Origin: Megasphaera stantonii | Lineage (GTDB): Bacteria > Bacillota > Negativicutes > Veillonellales > Megasphaeraceae | Length of the DNA: 64,000 bases | NCBI RefSeq assembly: GCF_003367905.1 | Contig: NZ_CP029462.1 | Location: 1,426,001 to 1,490,000, forward strand | Direction: 5' to 3' | In this document: in pieces, positions 45,555-53,052 of the stretch | Layout: each line of letters begins with the position of its first letter | Position numbering within the stretch: the stretch's first letter is position 1 | Position numbers and translations under genes: made by a program | Notes under the pieces: generated by a model | Database searches by the model: none | What the model was told of the DNA's origin: nothing | Seen by the model: only the letters and a program-made list of their open reading frames with translations

Positions 45555-46612
45555 TTTGGAGGAACGTGGCATGATTCAGGCCCTGCATCGCCAGGGGCTT
45601 TCCCTTCGCAACATCGCTGCCGCAGTAGGATGTGCTCATACGACTGTTTTCTATGAACTTCGGCGTGGAACGCCGGATCGGAAAAGCAAGCACGGTCGTG
45701 CCCCTCAGTATATGGCAAAGCGCGGTCAGAAGGCTTATGCAGAGAATCGCAAGAGCTCCAGGAAGCCTTGTAAAATCGATCATGACGACTGCGAGCTGTT
45801 TATCCAATGGATGGTGGAACGAGTCCGCCAGGAACGCTGGTCACTGGATGCCTGCGTTGGCTATGCCAGACAAAATAAGCTATTTACGCCGGAACAGATT
45901 CCCTGTACCAAGACGCTCTACAACATGCTTTGGGCTAACAAACTTCCACTGTCACTCTTCGAGGTACCGCAGGTCTTGAAGCACAAACGCCGCCGCAAAT
46001 GGGTGCGTAAGAACAAACGTATGAAGGGCCGCTCCATTGAGGAACGTCCTGCCGTCGTCGATGATGGTACCGAGATGGGCCACTGGGAAGTGGATACGGT
46101 CGTTGGTCGGCGCGCAGGCCGTGAGGCAGTAGTCTTCACCGCTGTTGAAAAGGTTACGCGCAACTACATCGCTATCCGAATTCCTGGACGTACCTGCGCC
46201 GGCGTTGAAGCTGCTCTTGCACAGTTGCAGGAGCGATATGGCGCAGAGTACTTCAGCCAGATCTTTAAGACGATGACGGCCGATAACGGTCCAGAGTTTG
46301 AGAACTTATCGCAGTTCGAGAGCCTCGGTACTAAGATATACTTTACACATCCGTACAGCTCATGGGAGCGGGCTCAGAACGAACGCCACAATGGCCTGCT
46401 GAGGGATTTCATCCCAAAGGGCATGTCCATGGAGCGGTTCTCTGATGAGGATATCCTGAACATGGCAGATACGCTGAACCAGCGCCCACGGCGTGTTTTG
46501 GGCTACCATACGCCGTCAGAGCTATTTGATGCATTCCTCGATGAAGTTTATGCTAGTGAGTGTGTTTCCTGATTATGGTTGTTCAAATTCAACTTGCAAT
46601 TTACCTAATATA

Positions 46613-46641
46613 TTGTTCGCCGCGAGTTAATTTTTTATAAT
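46613..46641 (+). promoter_or_regulatory. Promoter of the FMN-binding protein gene, -35 lying in the IS30 target duplication
   Basis: TTGTTC (46613-46618), 17 bases, TATAAT (46636-46641). The -35 hexamer is the last part of the duplicated 13-bp IS30 target, so the insertion left the promoter intact. Confidence 0.7.
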
Positions 46642-46692
46642 GAGTTCAGACAAAATCAATTAAGAGGCATTGCATGGGAGGTATGCATCATG

Positions 46693-47085
46693 ATGAATGA
46701 ACAGGTTATAGCGTTATTGAAGTCGGGCATTTGGGATTTGGCTACCTGCGCGGACGGCGAACCGAACGTCGTGCCCGTCGCCTTTAAAGACATGACGGAA
46801 GATGGCAAATTGGTCGTCGGCGACGTATTTTTAGAAACGACGCTGCGCAATATCAAGGCCAACGGCGGCAAAATCGCGATTTCCGTATATGACGGGCAAA
46901 GCCTGGAAGGGTATCAGATTAAAGGCGTCGCCGAATACGTGACGGAAGGCCCTGTCGTCGATACGTTTAAGAACATGGTCGAAGCGATGTTCAACGGCGC
47001 GGCGACAGCTAAAGGCGCTTTAATTATTTCTACGGAACAGGTTATCGTGACGACGCCCGGCGCAGACAATAAGAAAGTATTATAA
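46693..47085 (+). CDS. Pyridoxamine 5-phosphate oxidase-like FMN-binding protein
   Basis: This 130-residue split-barrel protein belongs to the PNPOx-like group: ALLKSGIWDLATCADGEPNVVPVAFKDMTEDGKLVVGDVFLETTLRNIKANGGKIAISVYD. Members bind FMN and many have unknown reductase roles. The two adjacent ATG codons (46690 and 46693) both fit GGGAGG. It is followed by a ferredoxin gene after a terminator-like hairpin, and together they may be a small redox unit. Confidence 0.85.
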   Translation: MNEQVIALLKSGIWDLATCADGEPNVVPVAFKDMTEDGKLVVGDVFLETTLRNIKANGGKIAISVYDGQSLEGYQIKGVAEYVTEGPVVDTFKNMVEAMFNGAATAKGALIISTEQVIVTTPGADNKKVL

Positions 47086-47146
47086 ACTAAAGGAAAAATA
47101 ACGGTACGCGGCGATACCTTTAGCTGCATGAGTATGATACGGCGGC

Positions 47147-47185
47147 GAGCCTGAAGACATGTCTTTGTTTTCGGGCTCCTTTTAT
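47147..47185 (+). terminator. Terminator after the FMN-binding protein gene
   Basis: GAGCCTGAAGAC pairs (one or two wobbles) with GTTTTCGGGCTC, followed by CTTTT. Confidence 0.75.
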
Positions 47186-47214
47186 AAGGAAGAGCGGCGT
47201 AAGGAGAGATGAAG

Positions 47215-47415
47215 ATGTATACGGCGTATATTGACCAAACAGTCTGCGTCGGCTGCGGAGCCTGCATAGGCCTATGTCCCGTCGGGGCAATTCGCATGAT
47301 GCCGGGATGGATTTGCGCAGTACGGCAGGATGCCTGCATCGGATGCGGCGCGTGCGCCGCCGTGTGCCATAAGAAGGCTGTCCGGCTGCAAGAAAAAGGC
47401 TCGTACATTTCATAG
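47215..47415 (+). CDS. 2[4Fe-4S] ferredoxin-type protein
   Basis: The 66-residue protein has two cluster motifs: CVGCGACIGLCPVGA and CIGCGACAAVCHKKA. In the second, the usual Pro after the last Cys is His. It is a clostridial-type low-potential electron carrier or a small subunit of an unknown oxidoreductase. The ATG 47215 is 9 bases from GGAG; an ATG two codons earlier is too close. Confidence 0.9.
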   Translation: MYTAYIDQTVCVGCGACIGLCPVGAIRMMPGWICAVRQDACIGCGACAAVCHKKAVRLQEKGSYIS

Positions 47416-47472
47416 CTGCTTAACCATAATGAACCGGCATGGTACAATAAAAGAAAAAAGGAAGTGTCGCCT

Positions 47473-47847
47473 ATGTATCAGAAAAAATTACAGCCCGATA
47501 TCCGCTGCCCCCTGGAATACGGTTTGGACGTATTCGGCGGCAAGTGGAAATCGCGGATCATCTGCGTGCTGGCGGCTATGGAAACGCTGCGGTACGGCGA
47601 GCTGCGCAAGGAAATGAGCAATATTACCGACGCCGTGCTGGCTTCGACGTTGAAGGAGCTCATAGCCGACGAGATGGTACTCCGTAAATCCTATGATGAA
47701 ATTCCGCCCAGAGTCGAATATTCGCTGACAGAGAAAGGCCGGTCCGTCGTCCCTATTTTGCAGAGTATCTGCCATTGGGCCGGCGTCTTTTACAAAGAAG
47801 ATACGGAGCATAAAATGACGCAATGTCAACGATGCGATTATCTGTAA
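47473..47847 (+). CDS. HxlR-family transcriptional regulator
   Basis: The 124-residue winged-helix regulator has RCPLEYGLDVFGGKWKSRIICVLAAMETLRYGELRKEMSNITDAVLASTLKELIADEMVLR, the standard HxlR core. It is followed by PPRVEYSLTEKGRSVVPIL and ends in a Cys pair (CQRC) that could sense redox or metals. Many HxlR proteins control adjacent oxidoreductases; the upstream FMN protein and ferredoxin genes are candidates. AAGGAAG precedes ATG 47473. A parS site begins 18 bases after the stop. Confidence 0.9.
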   Translation: MYQKKLQPDIRCPLEYGLDVFGGKWKSRIICVLAAMETLRYGELRKEMSNITDAVLASTLKELIADEMVLRKSYDEIPPRVEYSLTEKGRSVVPILQSICHWAGVFYKEDTEHKMTQCQRCDYL

Positions 47848-47864
47848 TGCGATGGAAGGCGTTG

Positions 47865-47880
47865 TGTTTCACGTGAAACA
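47865..47880. promoter_or_regulatory. parS site 2
   Basis: TGTTTCACGTGAAACA, a perfect match to the parS consensus. Confidence 0.93.
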
Positions 47881-47909
47881 TGACGTAGTTTTCCCTGCGA
47901 CGATACAAC

Positions 47910-47952
47910 GCTCTCCGTCCGCAAATACGACGATGCGGAGGGAGATCTTTTT
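47910..47952 (+). terminator. Terminator after the HxlR gene and parS
   Basis: CTCTCCGTCCGCA pairs, with one mismatch, with TGCGGAGGGAGA, followed by TCTTTTT. Confidence 0.8.
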
Positions 47953-47991
47953 ATGGCGCAATGAAGGGATACGCTCCTGCCTGGGGGCAGT

Positions 47992-48414
47992 CTAGCGCAG
48001 CAGGGGCATCTGTCCCGTCAATTTGTTTATTTTCTTTTTTACTCCGCACATGGCGATTCCAAAGTAGTTCAGGTCCCTTTCAGGCGCGTCCTTCATCTTC
48101 TCTATAAATTCGTCGTAGGTCTTGCAGCCCTGGGCCAAATCGGAAAAGTCGACGACGGTCACGTCAGAAAATTCCGGCTCATACAGCCTTTCGCGGAGGA
48201 CCTTTATGCTTTCCGTATCGCCCTTTAAAATGGGGACGGGAAATTGGATAATGCCGGCGTGCTCCCGGCCTGTTTTGTCGGTGACGTCGGCGCCGACGAC
48301 TTCCGGCATGGCCTTTCCTAAGGTAATCCCCAGAATTGCCGCCGTATTCGCGATGATCCCAAAGGGCAATCGTTCGTCGAGTACTATGACACATTTTTCA
48401 TTTTGCACGTTCAT
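47992..48414 (-). CDS. DUF2000-family protein
   Basis: The 140-residue protein shows the DUF2000 start KCVIVLDERLPFGIIANTAAILGITLGKAMPEVVGADV, then IQFPVPILKGDTESIKVLRERL and a C-terminal NYFGIAMCGVKKKINKLTG. The family is of unknown biochemical function and is often encoded with AraC-type regulators, as here. I use the ATG at 48414 because family members begin near the KCVIV strand; an ATG five codons upstream is possible. Confidence 0.82.
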   Translation of the reverse strand: MNVQNEKCVIVLDERLPFGIIANTAAILGITLGKAMPEVVGADVTDKTGREHAGIIQFPVPILKGDTESIKVLRERLYEPEFSDVTVVDFSDLAQGCKTYDEFIEKMKDAPERDLNYFGIAMCGVKKKINKLTGQMPLLR

Positions 48415-48496
48415 TGGTTTCAACCTCATTTCTCTTATTTTTATTGGAACGCTGTGTTGCTGCGAGTCCTATGGGCTATGGGAAAAGGGCCTGCTT

Positions 48497-49343
48497 CTAT
48501 GGAGCATCCTGCCCTTCCCTGCTCGCCTCGTCGCTTTTTAGAAAGATGTCCCTATAAGCGCCGGGCGTTAAGCCGATGAAGCGGGTAAAGTAATTGGTGA
48601 AGTGGCTTTGGTCGGAAAATCCCGTCTGCAGCGCCGCTTCCATAGGAGACGCGCCTTGTTCCAGTAATTTTTTCGCCCTGCCAATGCGGAGGCTTTCCAA
48701 ATAGCAGTACGGCGTGACGCCCTTTGATTTGGTGAAGGCCCGCAGTAAGGTGGATTTGCTCAAGCCAGCCTGACGGCATATCTGGTCTAGGGAAATGCGT
48801 TCGGCAGCGTGTTCCTCCATAAACGCGCAGGCCTGCTCGATTTCTTCCCGGCATTCGGGAATACAGTCTTCAAAGGGCTGTCCGCAGCGCCGCATGAGCA
48901 GGGACAGCATGAAGAGGAGGCTTTCTTCTTTTCCAAATTCCAGGGAGCCGTTTAGGACGAGGTCATGGAGGGGCCGTAAATAGCAGGACACGTCTTCGTC
49001 GCGCAGTACGGCCGGCGAAAATCCCGGCAGCGCCCTTTTCCCCGTGATTTCTTCGGCCAAATCTAACATGATTTCCGTTGCGATGTTAAATCCCCGAATC
49101 TAAGGTGCCGCCGTCTGTCTGAACGCAGGCGTGGGTGTCGCCGGGATTGAACAGCAGGACGCAGCCTGGCCCGATTGCGTATTCCCGGTTTCTGTACCAT
49201 AAGCGGCGCTTCCCTTGTTCTATGAACCCGATGACGTAGTAGTCGTGGAAATGGTTGGGAAAGGGCCGGCCAATGCCCTCAAACCGATAGGCTTCCAGGC
49301 GGAGCTCCTCGTCGTAGACCAGGGTCTTAATTTCTTTCCTCAT
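48497..49343 (-). pseudogene. AraC-family regulator with a single-base frameshift
   Basis: The first frame (49343-49086) encodes the cupin sensor: FPNHFHDYYVIGFIEQGKRRLWYRNREYAIGPGCVLLFNPGDTHACVQTDGGTLDSGI, then stops. The second frame (49069-48497) encodes the helical linker and two HTH motifs (ISLDQICRQAGLSKSTLLRAFTKSKGVTP, then GFSDQSHFTNYFTRFIGLTPGAYR). Removing one T from ATTT (plus-strand A run 49088-49090) gives GINIATEIMLDL and one continuous 282-residue protein. So this is either a recent pseudogene or a sequencing error in a short homopolymer. GGGGG precedes ATG 49343. Confidence 0.85.
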
Positions 49344-49452
49344 AGGTGATTCCCCCTCATGGCTTATTGTATCACTTGGCCTTGCCGGCGGCTTGTAATA
49401 TATCTTCAACGAAGAGAATTTCGAGGCCCTTCTCTTTGCCTATACGCCAATG

Positions 49453-49468
49453 TGTTTCACGTGAAACA
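49453..49468. promoter_or_regulatory. parS site 3
   Basis: Perfect TGTTTCACGTGAAACA, in the tail of the truncated dehydrogenase. Confidence 0.93.
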
Positions 49469-49486
49469 TTTTCTCTATAATGATAC

Positions 49487-49532
49487 AAAGCTCTCTGTCC
49501 GCAGATGCATTACTGCGGGCAGAGAGCTTTTT
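49487..49532. terminator. Terminator hairpin near parS 3
   Basis: AAAGCTCTCTGTCCGCAG pairs with CTGCGGGCAGAGAGCTTT, then TT. It resembles the terminator that follows parS 2 in sequence (both carry GATACAA then CTCTCyGTCCGCA). Confidence 0.85.
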
Positions 49533-49761
49533 GCGATGTCTTTCAAACGAGCTGTCGCCGGGATCGGTGACGACGCCGCAGGCCGACACGGCGATTTCGA
49601 TTTCGCCGGGATGAATTTCCGGTACGGCGACTTCTTTGACGACGATCTGACGGGGCCCGGCGAGGACGGCTGCTTTCATCATACGAGATTTCATCATCAT
49701 GCACTCTCCTTCATCGTACAGTATATAAATTGGCGGAATGTCTTGACGTTTGGTCAGCCTT

Positions 49762-49792
49762 ACTATATTATTAAAGTTAGCTTTAAAGTCAA
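49762..49792 (-). promoter_or_regulatory. MerR-type promoter and operator
   Basis: On the minus strand TTGACT (49792-49787) and TATAGT (49767-49762) are 19 bases apart, the long spacer of MerR-activated promoters. The spacer holds the dyad TTAAAG-CTAA-CTTTAA. It drives the truncated dehydrogenase and lies next to the divergent merR-type gene. Confidence 0.85.
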
Positions 49793-49851
49793 TCTTGTCT
49801 TTCAAAAAATTTGAAAAAATTTTACTCAGGCTTCTCTAAGGAGGTTTTCCT

Positions 49852-50283
49852 ATGTATACGATTCAGCAGGTGGCGAAGATGACCCATATCCCGGCGACGA
49901 CGCTGCGCTACTACGATAAGGAAGGGCTGCTCCCCTTTTTGGAACGGCGCGAGTCGGGCTATCGGGCCTTTTCCGACGTCGATTTAGCTATGCTGCAGGT
50001 GCTGCAGTGCCTGAAAGCGACGGGCATGTCTATCAGCGAGATGAAGCAGTTTTCCCAATGGGTGCAGGAAGGCGACAGCTCTTTGAAGGAGCGGTACGAC
50101 TTATTTGTCCGCCGCAAGGAAGCTGTAGAGCAGCAGATCGCCGAGCTGCAGAAATCGCTGGAAGTCATCAATCACAAGTGCGACTACTATCGCCGGGCCG
50201 TCGAGGCCGGGACGGAAAAGCACATGATGGGCAAGGACACCCTGCCCTACGCCGACGAATTTCTCCACGGCGGCGGAAAATAG
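49852..50283 (+). CDS. MerR-family transcriptional regulator (AdhR-like)
   Basis: The 143-residue regulator has the MerR HTH at the start (YTIQQVAKMTHIPATTLRYYDKEGLLPFLERRESGYRAFSDVDLAMLQVLQCLKATGMSISEMKQF) and a coiled-coil dimer helix (RKEAVEQQIAELQKSLEVINHKCDYYRRAVEAG). Its layout matches AdhR-type members that respond to aldehydes and activate alcohol dehydrogenase genes. A 19-base-spacer promoter with a dyad lies in the divergent gap. Its natural target appears to be the now truncated dehydrogenase. AAGGAGG precedes the ATG. Confidence 0.9.
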   Translation: MYTIQQVAKMTHIPATTLRYYDKEGLLPFLERRESGYRAFSDVDLAMLQVLQCLKATGMSISEMKQFSQWVQEGDSSLKERYDLFVRRKEAVEQQIAELQKSLEVINHKCDYYRRAVEAGTEKHMMGKDTLPYADEFLHGGGK

Positions 50284-50289
50284 TATCGT

Positions 50290-50305
50290 TGTTTCACGTG
50301 AAACA
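50290..50305. promoter_or_regulatory. parS site 4
   Basis: Perfect TGTTTCACGTGAAACA, 7 bases after the MerR-type gene stop and upstream of the two-component operon. Confidence 0.93.
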
Positions 50306-50342
50306 TAGTTGACTGCATAGACACATTACGGAGGTGTATCCT

Positions 50343-51041
50343 ATGGTCCCCTACTCTATCCTCATCGTCGACGACGACGAGAAATTGTGCGCCCTGCTGC
50401 GCTCCTACTTCGAGCAAGAGCAATGCCTGGTATATATTGCCAATGACGGCATGACGGCCGTCTCGATGGTACGGCGGCACGAGCCGCAGATTATGGTGCT
50501 GGATTTGATGCTGCCCGTCATGGACGGCTTTGAAGTCTGCCGCCGCGTCCGCCAGTTCAGCGACGTCCCCATCATCTTCTTGACGGCCAAGGACGACGAG
50601 CTGGACCGCCTCGTGGGGCTGAATATCGGCGCCGACGATTACGTGACGAAGCCCTTCAACGTCAAGGAACTCATCGCCCGCGTCCACAGCCTGCTGCGCC
50701 GGGCCCGGGGCGAAGTCATTCAGAGCTCGTCTTGCTACGCTGTCAGGGATTTGCTCATCGACAGGGACAAGTTCACCGTGTTCCGCAGCGGCGAGCCCAT
50801 CGTGCTGACGCCGACGGAGTTCAACATCCTCGACGCCCTGGCCTCTTCGCCGGACCGGGTGTTCAGCCGCATGCAGATCATGGAAAAGGCCCAGGGCGGC
50901 TACGGCTTTGAAGGCTATGAGCGGACCATCGATACGCACGTCCGCAACCTGCGCAAAAAAATAGAGCCGGAGCCGGCCAAGCCGACGTATATTCTGACCG
51001 TATACGGCATCGGCTATAAGTTTTCCGGAGGCGGCCTATGA
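50343..51041 (+). CDS. OmpR/PhoB-family response regulator
   Basis: The 232-residue protein has a receiver domain (1-120) with acidic pocket Asp10/Asp11, phospho-acceptor Asp54 in IMVLDLMLP, FLTAKDD, and Lys in DYVTKPFN. The winged-helix output domain (about 135-230) contains VLTPTEFNILDALASSPDRVFSRMQIM and ERTIDTHVRNLRKKIEP. ATG 50343 lies 8 bases after GGAGG. It overlaps the sensor kinase gene by 4 bases. Being of the PhoB type, it should bind phased 11-bp repeats like those before the His-rich peptide genes, though the link is inferred. Confidence 0.93.
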   Translation: MVPYSILIVDDDEKLCALLRSYFEQEQCLVYIANDGMTAVSMVRRHEPQIMVLDLMLPVMDGFEVCRRVRQFSDVPIIFLTAKDDELDRLVGLNIGADDYVTKPFNVKELIARVHSLLRRARGEVIQSSSCYAVRDLLIDRDKFTVFRSGEPIVLTPTEFNILDALASSPDRVFSRMQIMEKAQGGYGFEGYERTIDTHVRNLRKKIEPEPAKPTYILTVYGIGYKFSGGGL

Positions 51042-52153
51042 AACGGACAGACAGCTTAGTATTCCGCCTGACGGCGATGGTCTTCATCCTGCTGGCCGTG
51101 ACGATTGCCGTCATCCTCTTTTTGGTAAACAGCCAGATGGATACGCATTTCACCCAATACCTGCAGATGGCTCCCCGCCGGGGAATGGGCATGGGGCATC
51201 ACATGATGCGCGGCGCAGCGGAGCTGCAGTACGTCGAGTCCATCCATCGCTCCCTCCTGTGGGTCGGCCTGGGCATGACGGTCATCAGCGTCGGCGTCAG
51301 CTACATCGTCGTGCAGAAGCTCGTCCGTCCCCTTCTCTCCCTGACTGAGGCCGTGCGTTCCGTACAGGAAGGGAAATTCGGGCAGACCGTACCTGTAGAA
51401 CGGATGGACGAAGTGGGCATCCTGGCCAAGACCTTCAACGACATGTCGACGGAGCTGGAGCAAAACGAAACCATGCGCCGCCACCTCTTTGCCAGCGTAG
51501 CCCACGAGCTGCGGACGCCCTTGGCGATTATCCAGGGAAACTTGGAAGGCATGATCGACGACGTCATTCCGGCCAACAAAAAGATGTTTTTGTCCATGGA
51601 AGACGAAGTCCTGCGGCTGGGGCGATTGGTACAGGATTTGAACGATTTGTCTTTAGCGGAAATCGACAAGCTCGTCCTCCATAAGGAACGGGCCGATATA
51701 AACATACTGCTGGAACGGGCCGTCAGCATGCTCCAGCCCTTGTGCGACGAAAAGGAGCTGACCGTCCGGCTGCACCTATGCCCTGAGCTGCCGAATGTCT
51801 CCATCGACGTGGACCGGATCAACCAAGTCGTCTACAATATTTTGAACAACGCTATCCGCTATATCAACCGGGGCGATACGATAGCCGTAACTACGGAGCG
51901 GGCCGTCAAGGAAGGAAAAGAGTACGTTCTAGTCTCTATTGCCGATACGGGAAATGGCATTTCTCCTGAAGACTTGCCCCATATTTTCCAATATTTCTAC
52001 CGCGGCGAAAAATCGCGGAGCCGTAAGAGCGGCGGCAGCGGCATCGGGCTGGCCCTGGCGAAGCAGTTCGTCGTCAGCCACGGCGGCCTGCTTGACGTGG
52101 AAAGCGAAGTCGGCAAGGGCACGACCTTTTACATATACCTTCCCCTGGGCTGA
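51038..52153 (+). CDS. Sensor histidine kinase with Met/His-rich outer loop
   Basis: The 371-residue kinase has TM1 (about 10-30), a short outer loop (about 34-70) rich in Met, Gly, His and Arg (QMAPRRGMGMGHHMMRGAAE), and TM2 (about 72-92). HAMP (95-147), HisKA (phospho-His156 in ASVAHELRTPLAII) and HATPase_c with NNAIRY, DTGNGI and GSGIGLAL motifs follow. The loop is a plausible site for sensing Cu, Ag or similar ions, but no ligand is proven. It is the partner of the response regulator it overlaps. Confidence 0.92.
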   Translation: MKRTDSLVFRLTAMVFILLAVTIAVILFLVNSQMDTHFTQYLQMAPRRGMGMGHHMMRGAAELQYVESIHRSLLWVGLGMTVISVGVSYIVVQKLVRPLLSLTEAVRSVQEGKFGQTVPVERMDEVGILAKTFNDMSTELEQNETMRRHLFASVAHELRTPLAIIQGNLEGMIDDVIPANKKMFLSMEDEVLRLGRLVQDLNDLSLAEIDKLVLHKERADINILLERAVSMLQPLCDEKELTVRLHLCPELPNVSIDVDRINQVVYNILNNAIRYINRGDTIAVTTERAVKEGKEYVLVSIADTGNGISPEDLPHIFQYFYRGEKSRSRKSGGSGIGLALAKQFVVSHGGLLDVESEVGKGTTFYIYLPLG

Positions 52154-52209
52154 GACGGCAGTATACGGGAGGGATGGACGTATATGACAACGCGGCAGGA
52201 GGCAGTTTT

Positions 52210-52734
52210 ATGATACAGATTCGCAGAGCCGGCACAGCGGAATTTGCGGCAGTGCGGGAGTTTTATTGCGCTGTGATCGACGAAATGAAGGACGCCGAAT
52301 TTAAACCGGGATGGGAACAGGATGTATACCCGTCGCAGGACTTTCTGCGGGCGTCGCTGGACAGGGGCGAGCTCTACGTCGGCGAAATAGGAGGCCATCT
52401 TGTAGCGGCGATGGTCGTCAATCACGAATACAACGAAAGCTATGACGGCGCGCCGTGGTCTGTCGACGCGGCGGACGAAGAACTTCTCGTCGTCCACGCC
52501 TTAGGCGTGCGCCCGTCCTTTGCCGGCCAGGGCATAGCCCAGGCGATGACGGAGTACGCCATCCGCTTGGGACGGGAGGCCGGAATGAAGACAATTCGCC
52601 TCGATGTGCTGAAGGGTAATATTCCGGCAGAGCGGGCCTATCGAAAGGTTGGATTTGCCTACTGCCGGACGGCCTGTATGTTTTATGAAGATACGGGATG
52701 GACCGAATTCGATCTGTTTGAGTATATTCTGTAA
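52210..52734 (+). CDS. GNAT-family N-acetyltransferase
   Basis: The 174-residue protein has the GNAT fold: IQIRRAGTAEFAAVREFYCAVIDEM, then a strand pair (LYVGEIGGHLVAAMVVNHEYNE), the acetyl-CoA-binding loop LGVRPSFAGQGIAQAMTEYAIRLGREAGMKTIRLDVLKGNIPAERAYRKVGF. The substrate is unknown. ATG 52210 is 7 bases after GGAGG; the frame begins 36 bases earlier without support. It follows the kinase gene by 56 bases and may share its transcript. Confidence 0.88.
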   Translation: MIQIRRAGTAEFAAVREFYCAVIDEMKDAEFKPGWEQDVYPSQDFLRASLDRGELYVGEIGGHLVAAMVVNHEYNESYDGAPWSVDAADEELLVVHALGVRPSFAGQGIAQAMTEYAIRLGREAGMKTIRLDVLKGNIPAERAYRKVGFAYCRTACMFYEDTGWTEFDLFEYIL

Positions 52735-52796
52735 GGGCCCTTCTCTTCTGAGAGTGTCGGGCCGTCTGGCCTTCAGCATAAAATCTATTGATATAT

Positions 52797-52842
52797 ATAA
52801 ACAGGGACATACTGTTTCACGTGAAACATATGCCCCTGTTTT
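52797..52842 (+). terminator. Terminator hairpin with parS in its loop
   Basis: AAACAGGG-CATA pairs with TATG-CCCTGTTTT; the parS palindrome forms the inner part of the hairpin. Confidence 0.75.
52813..52828. promoter_or_regulatory. parS site 5
   Basis: Perfect TGTTTCACGTGAAACA. Confidence 0.93.
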
Positions 52843-52987
52843 GCAGTATATGATTTGAAAGACAATAGCAGCATATTTCTGCATTCAGCGCTCTTGCGAT
52901 ACACTTTGGTTTTGCAGCGTTTCTTCATAAGATGGCAAGGTTTATGGTTATTGCCTGTAGATGCGCAGCGCGTTGGATATGACATAT

Positions 52988-53041
52988 AAAAACGGGACTG
53001 GCGATGAAGGATTGCTTTTCTTCATCAGCGGTCCCGTTTTG
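52988..53041 (-). terminator. Terminator of csoR-copA
   Basis: AAAACGGGAC and GATGAA pair with TTCATC and GTCCCGTTTT; the minus strand ends in a T run after the copA stop. Confidence 0.82.
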
Positions 53042-53052
53042 CTTGCTGCCTC

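Larger units (their letters stand above)
43917..46572 (+). pseudogene. IS30-family transposase, split by the ISLre2 insertion
   Basis: The N-terminal 20 codons (MDHIHSNTIEDVRTPGRHLS) lie at 43917-43975 with AAAGGAG upstream. The rest resumes in frame at 45555 (LEERGMIQALHRQGLSLRNIAAAVG HTH). It contains the DDE domain with MGHWEVDTVVG (first Asp), MTADNGPEF (second Asp) and a final Glu in SSWERAQNERHNGLLRDFIPKG. Removing the ISLre2 and one 9-bp duplication restores one 359-codon frame. As it stands the gene is broken. A remaining frame from 45571 could still make a protein lacking only the N-terminus. Confidence 0.92.
43807..46605 (+). mobile_element. IS30-family element interrupted by ISLre2
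   Basis: The ends GGTTAATTGTAAAATGAATT and, on the other strand, GGTAAATTGCAAGTTGAATT form imperfect inverted repeats of about 26 bp. The direct repeat TAATATATTGTTC (13 bp) flanks the element at 43794-43806 and 46606-46618. The inner ISLre2 copy accounts for 1570 bp plus its 9-bp duplication; without these the IS30 is about 1.2 kb. Confidence 0.88.
49440..49700 (-). pseudogene. Truncated zinc-type alcohol dehydrogenase
   Basis: Only the beginning of the enzyme remains: MKAAVLAGPRQIVVKEVAVPEIHPGEIEIAVSACGVVTDPG is the GroES-like start of medium-chain alcohol dehydrogenases up to the first catalytic Cys region (normally CGxCGTD). The rest (about 300 residues) is missing, and the frame runs into a terminator hairpin and a parS site. 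A Shine-Dalgarno GGAGAG and a MerR-type promoter are kept upstream, and the divergent neighbour is a MerR regulator of the kind that controls alcohol dehydrogenase genes. Confidence 0.78.

Noticed and set aside
52785-52985. 66-residue minus-strand frame containing MFHVKQ
   Set aside because: It arises from reading through parS (CACGTG core); no ribosome site or conservation is expected.
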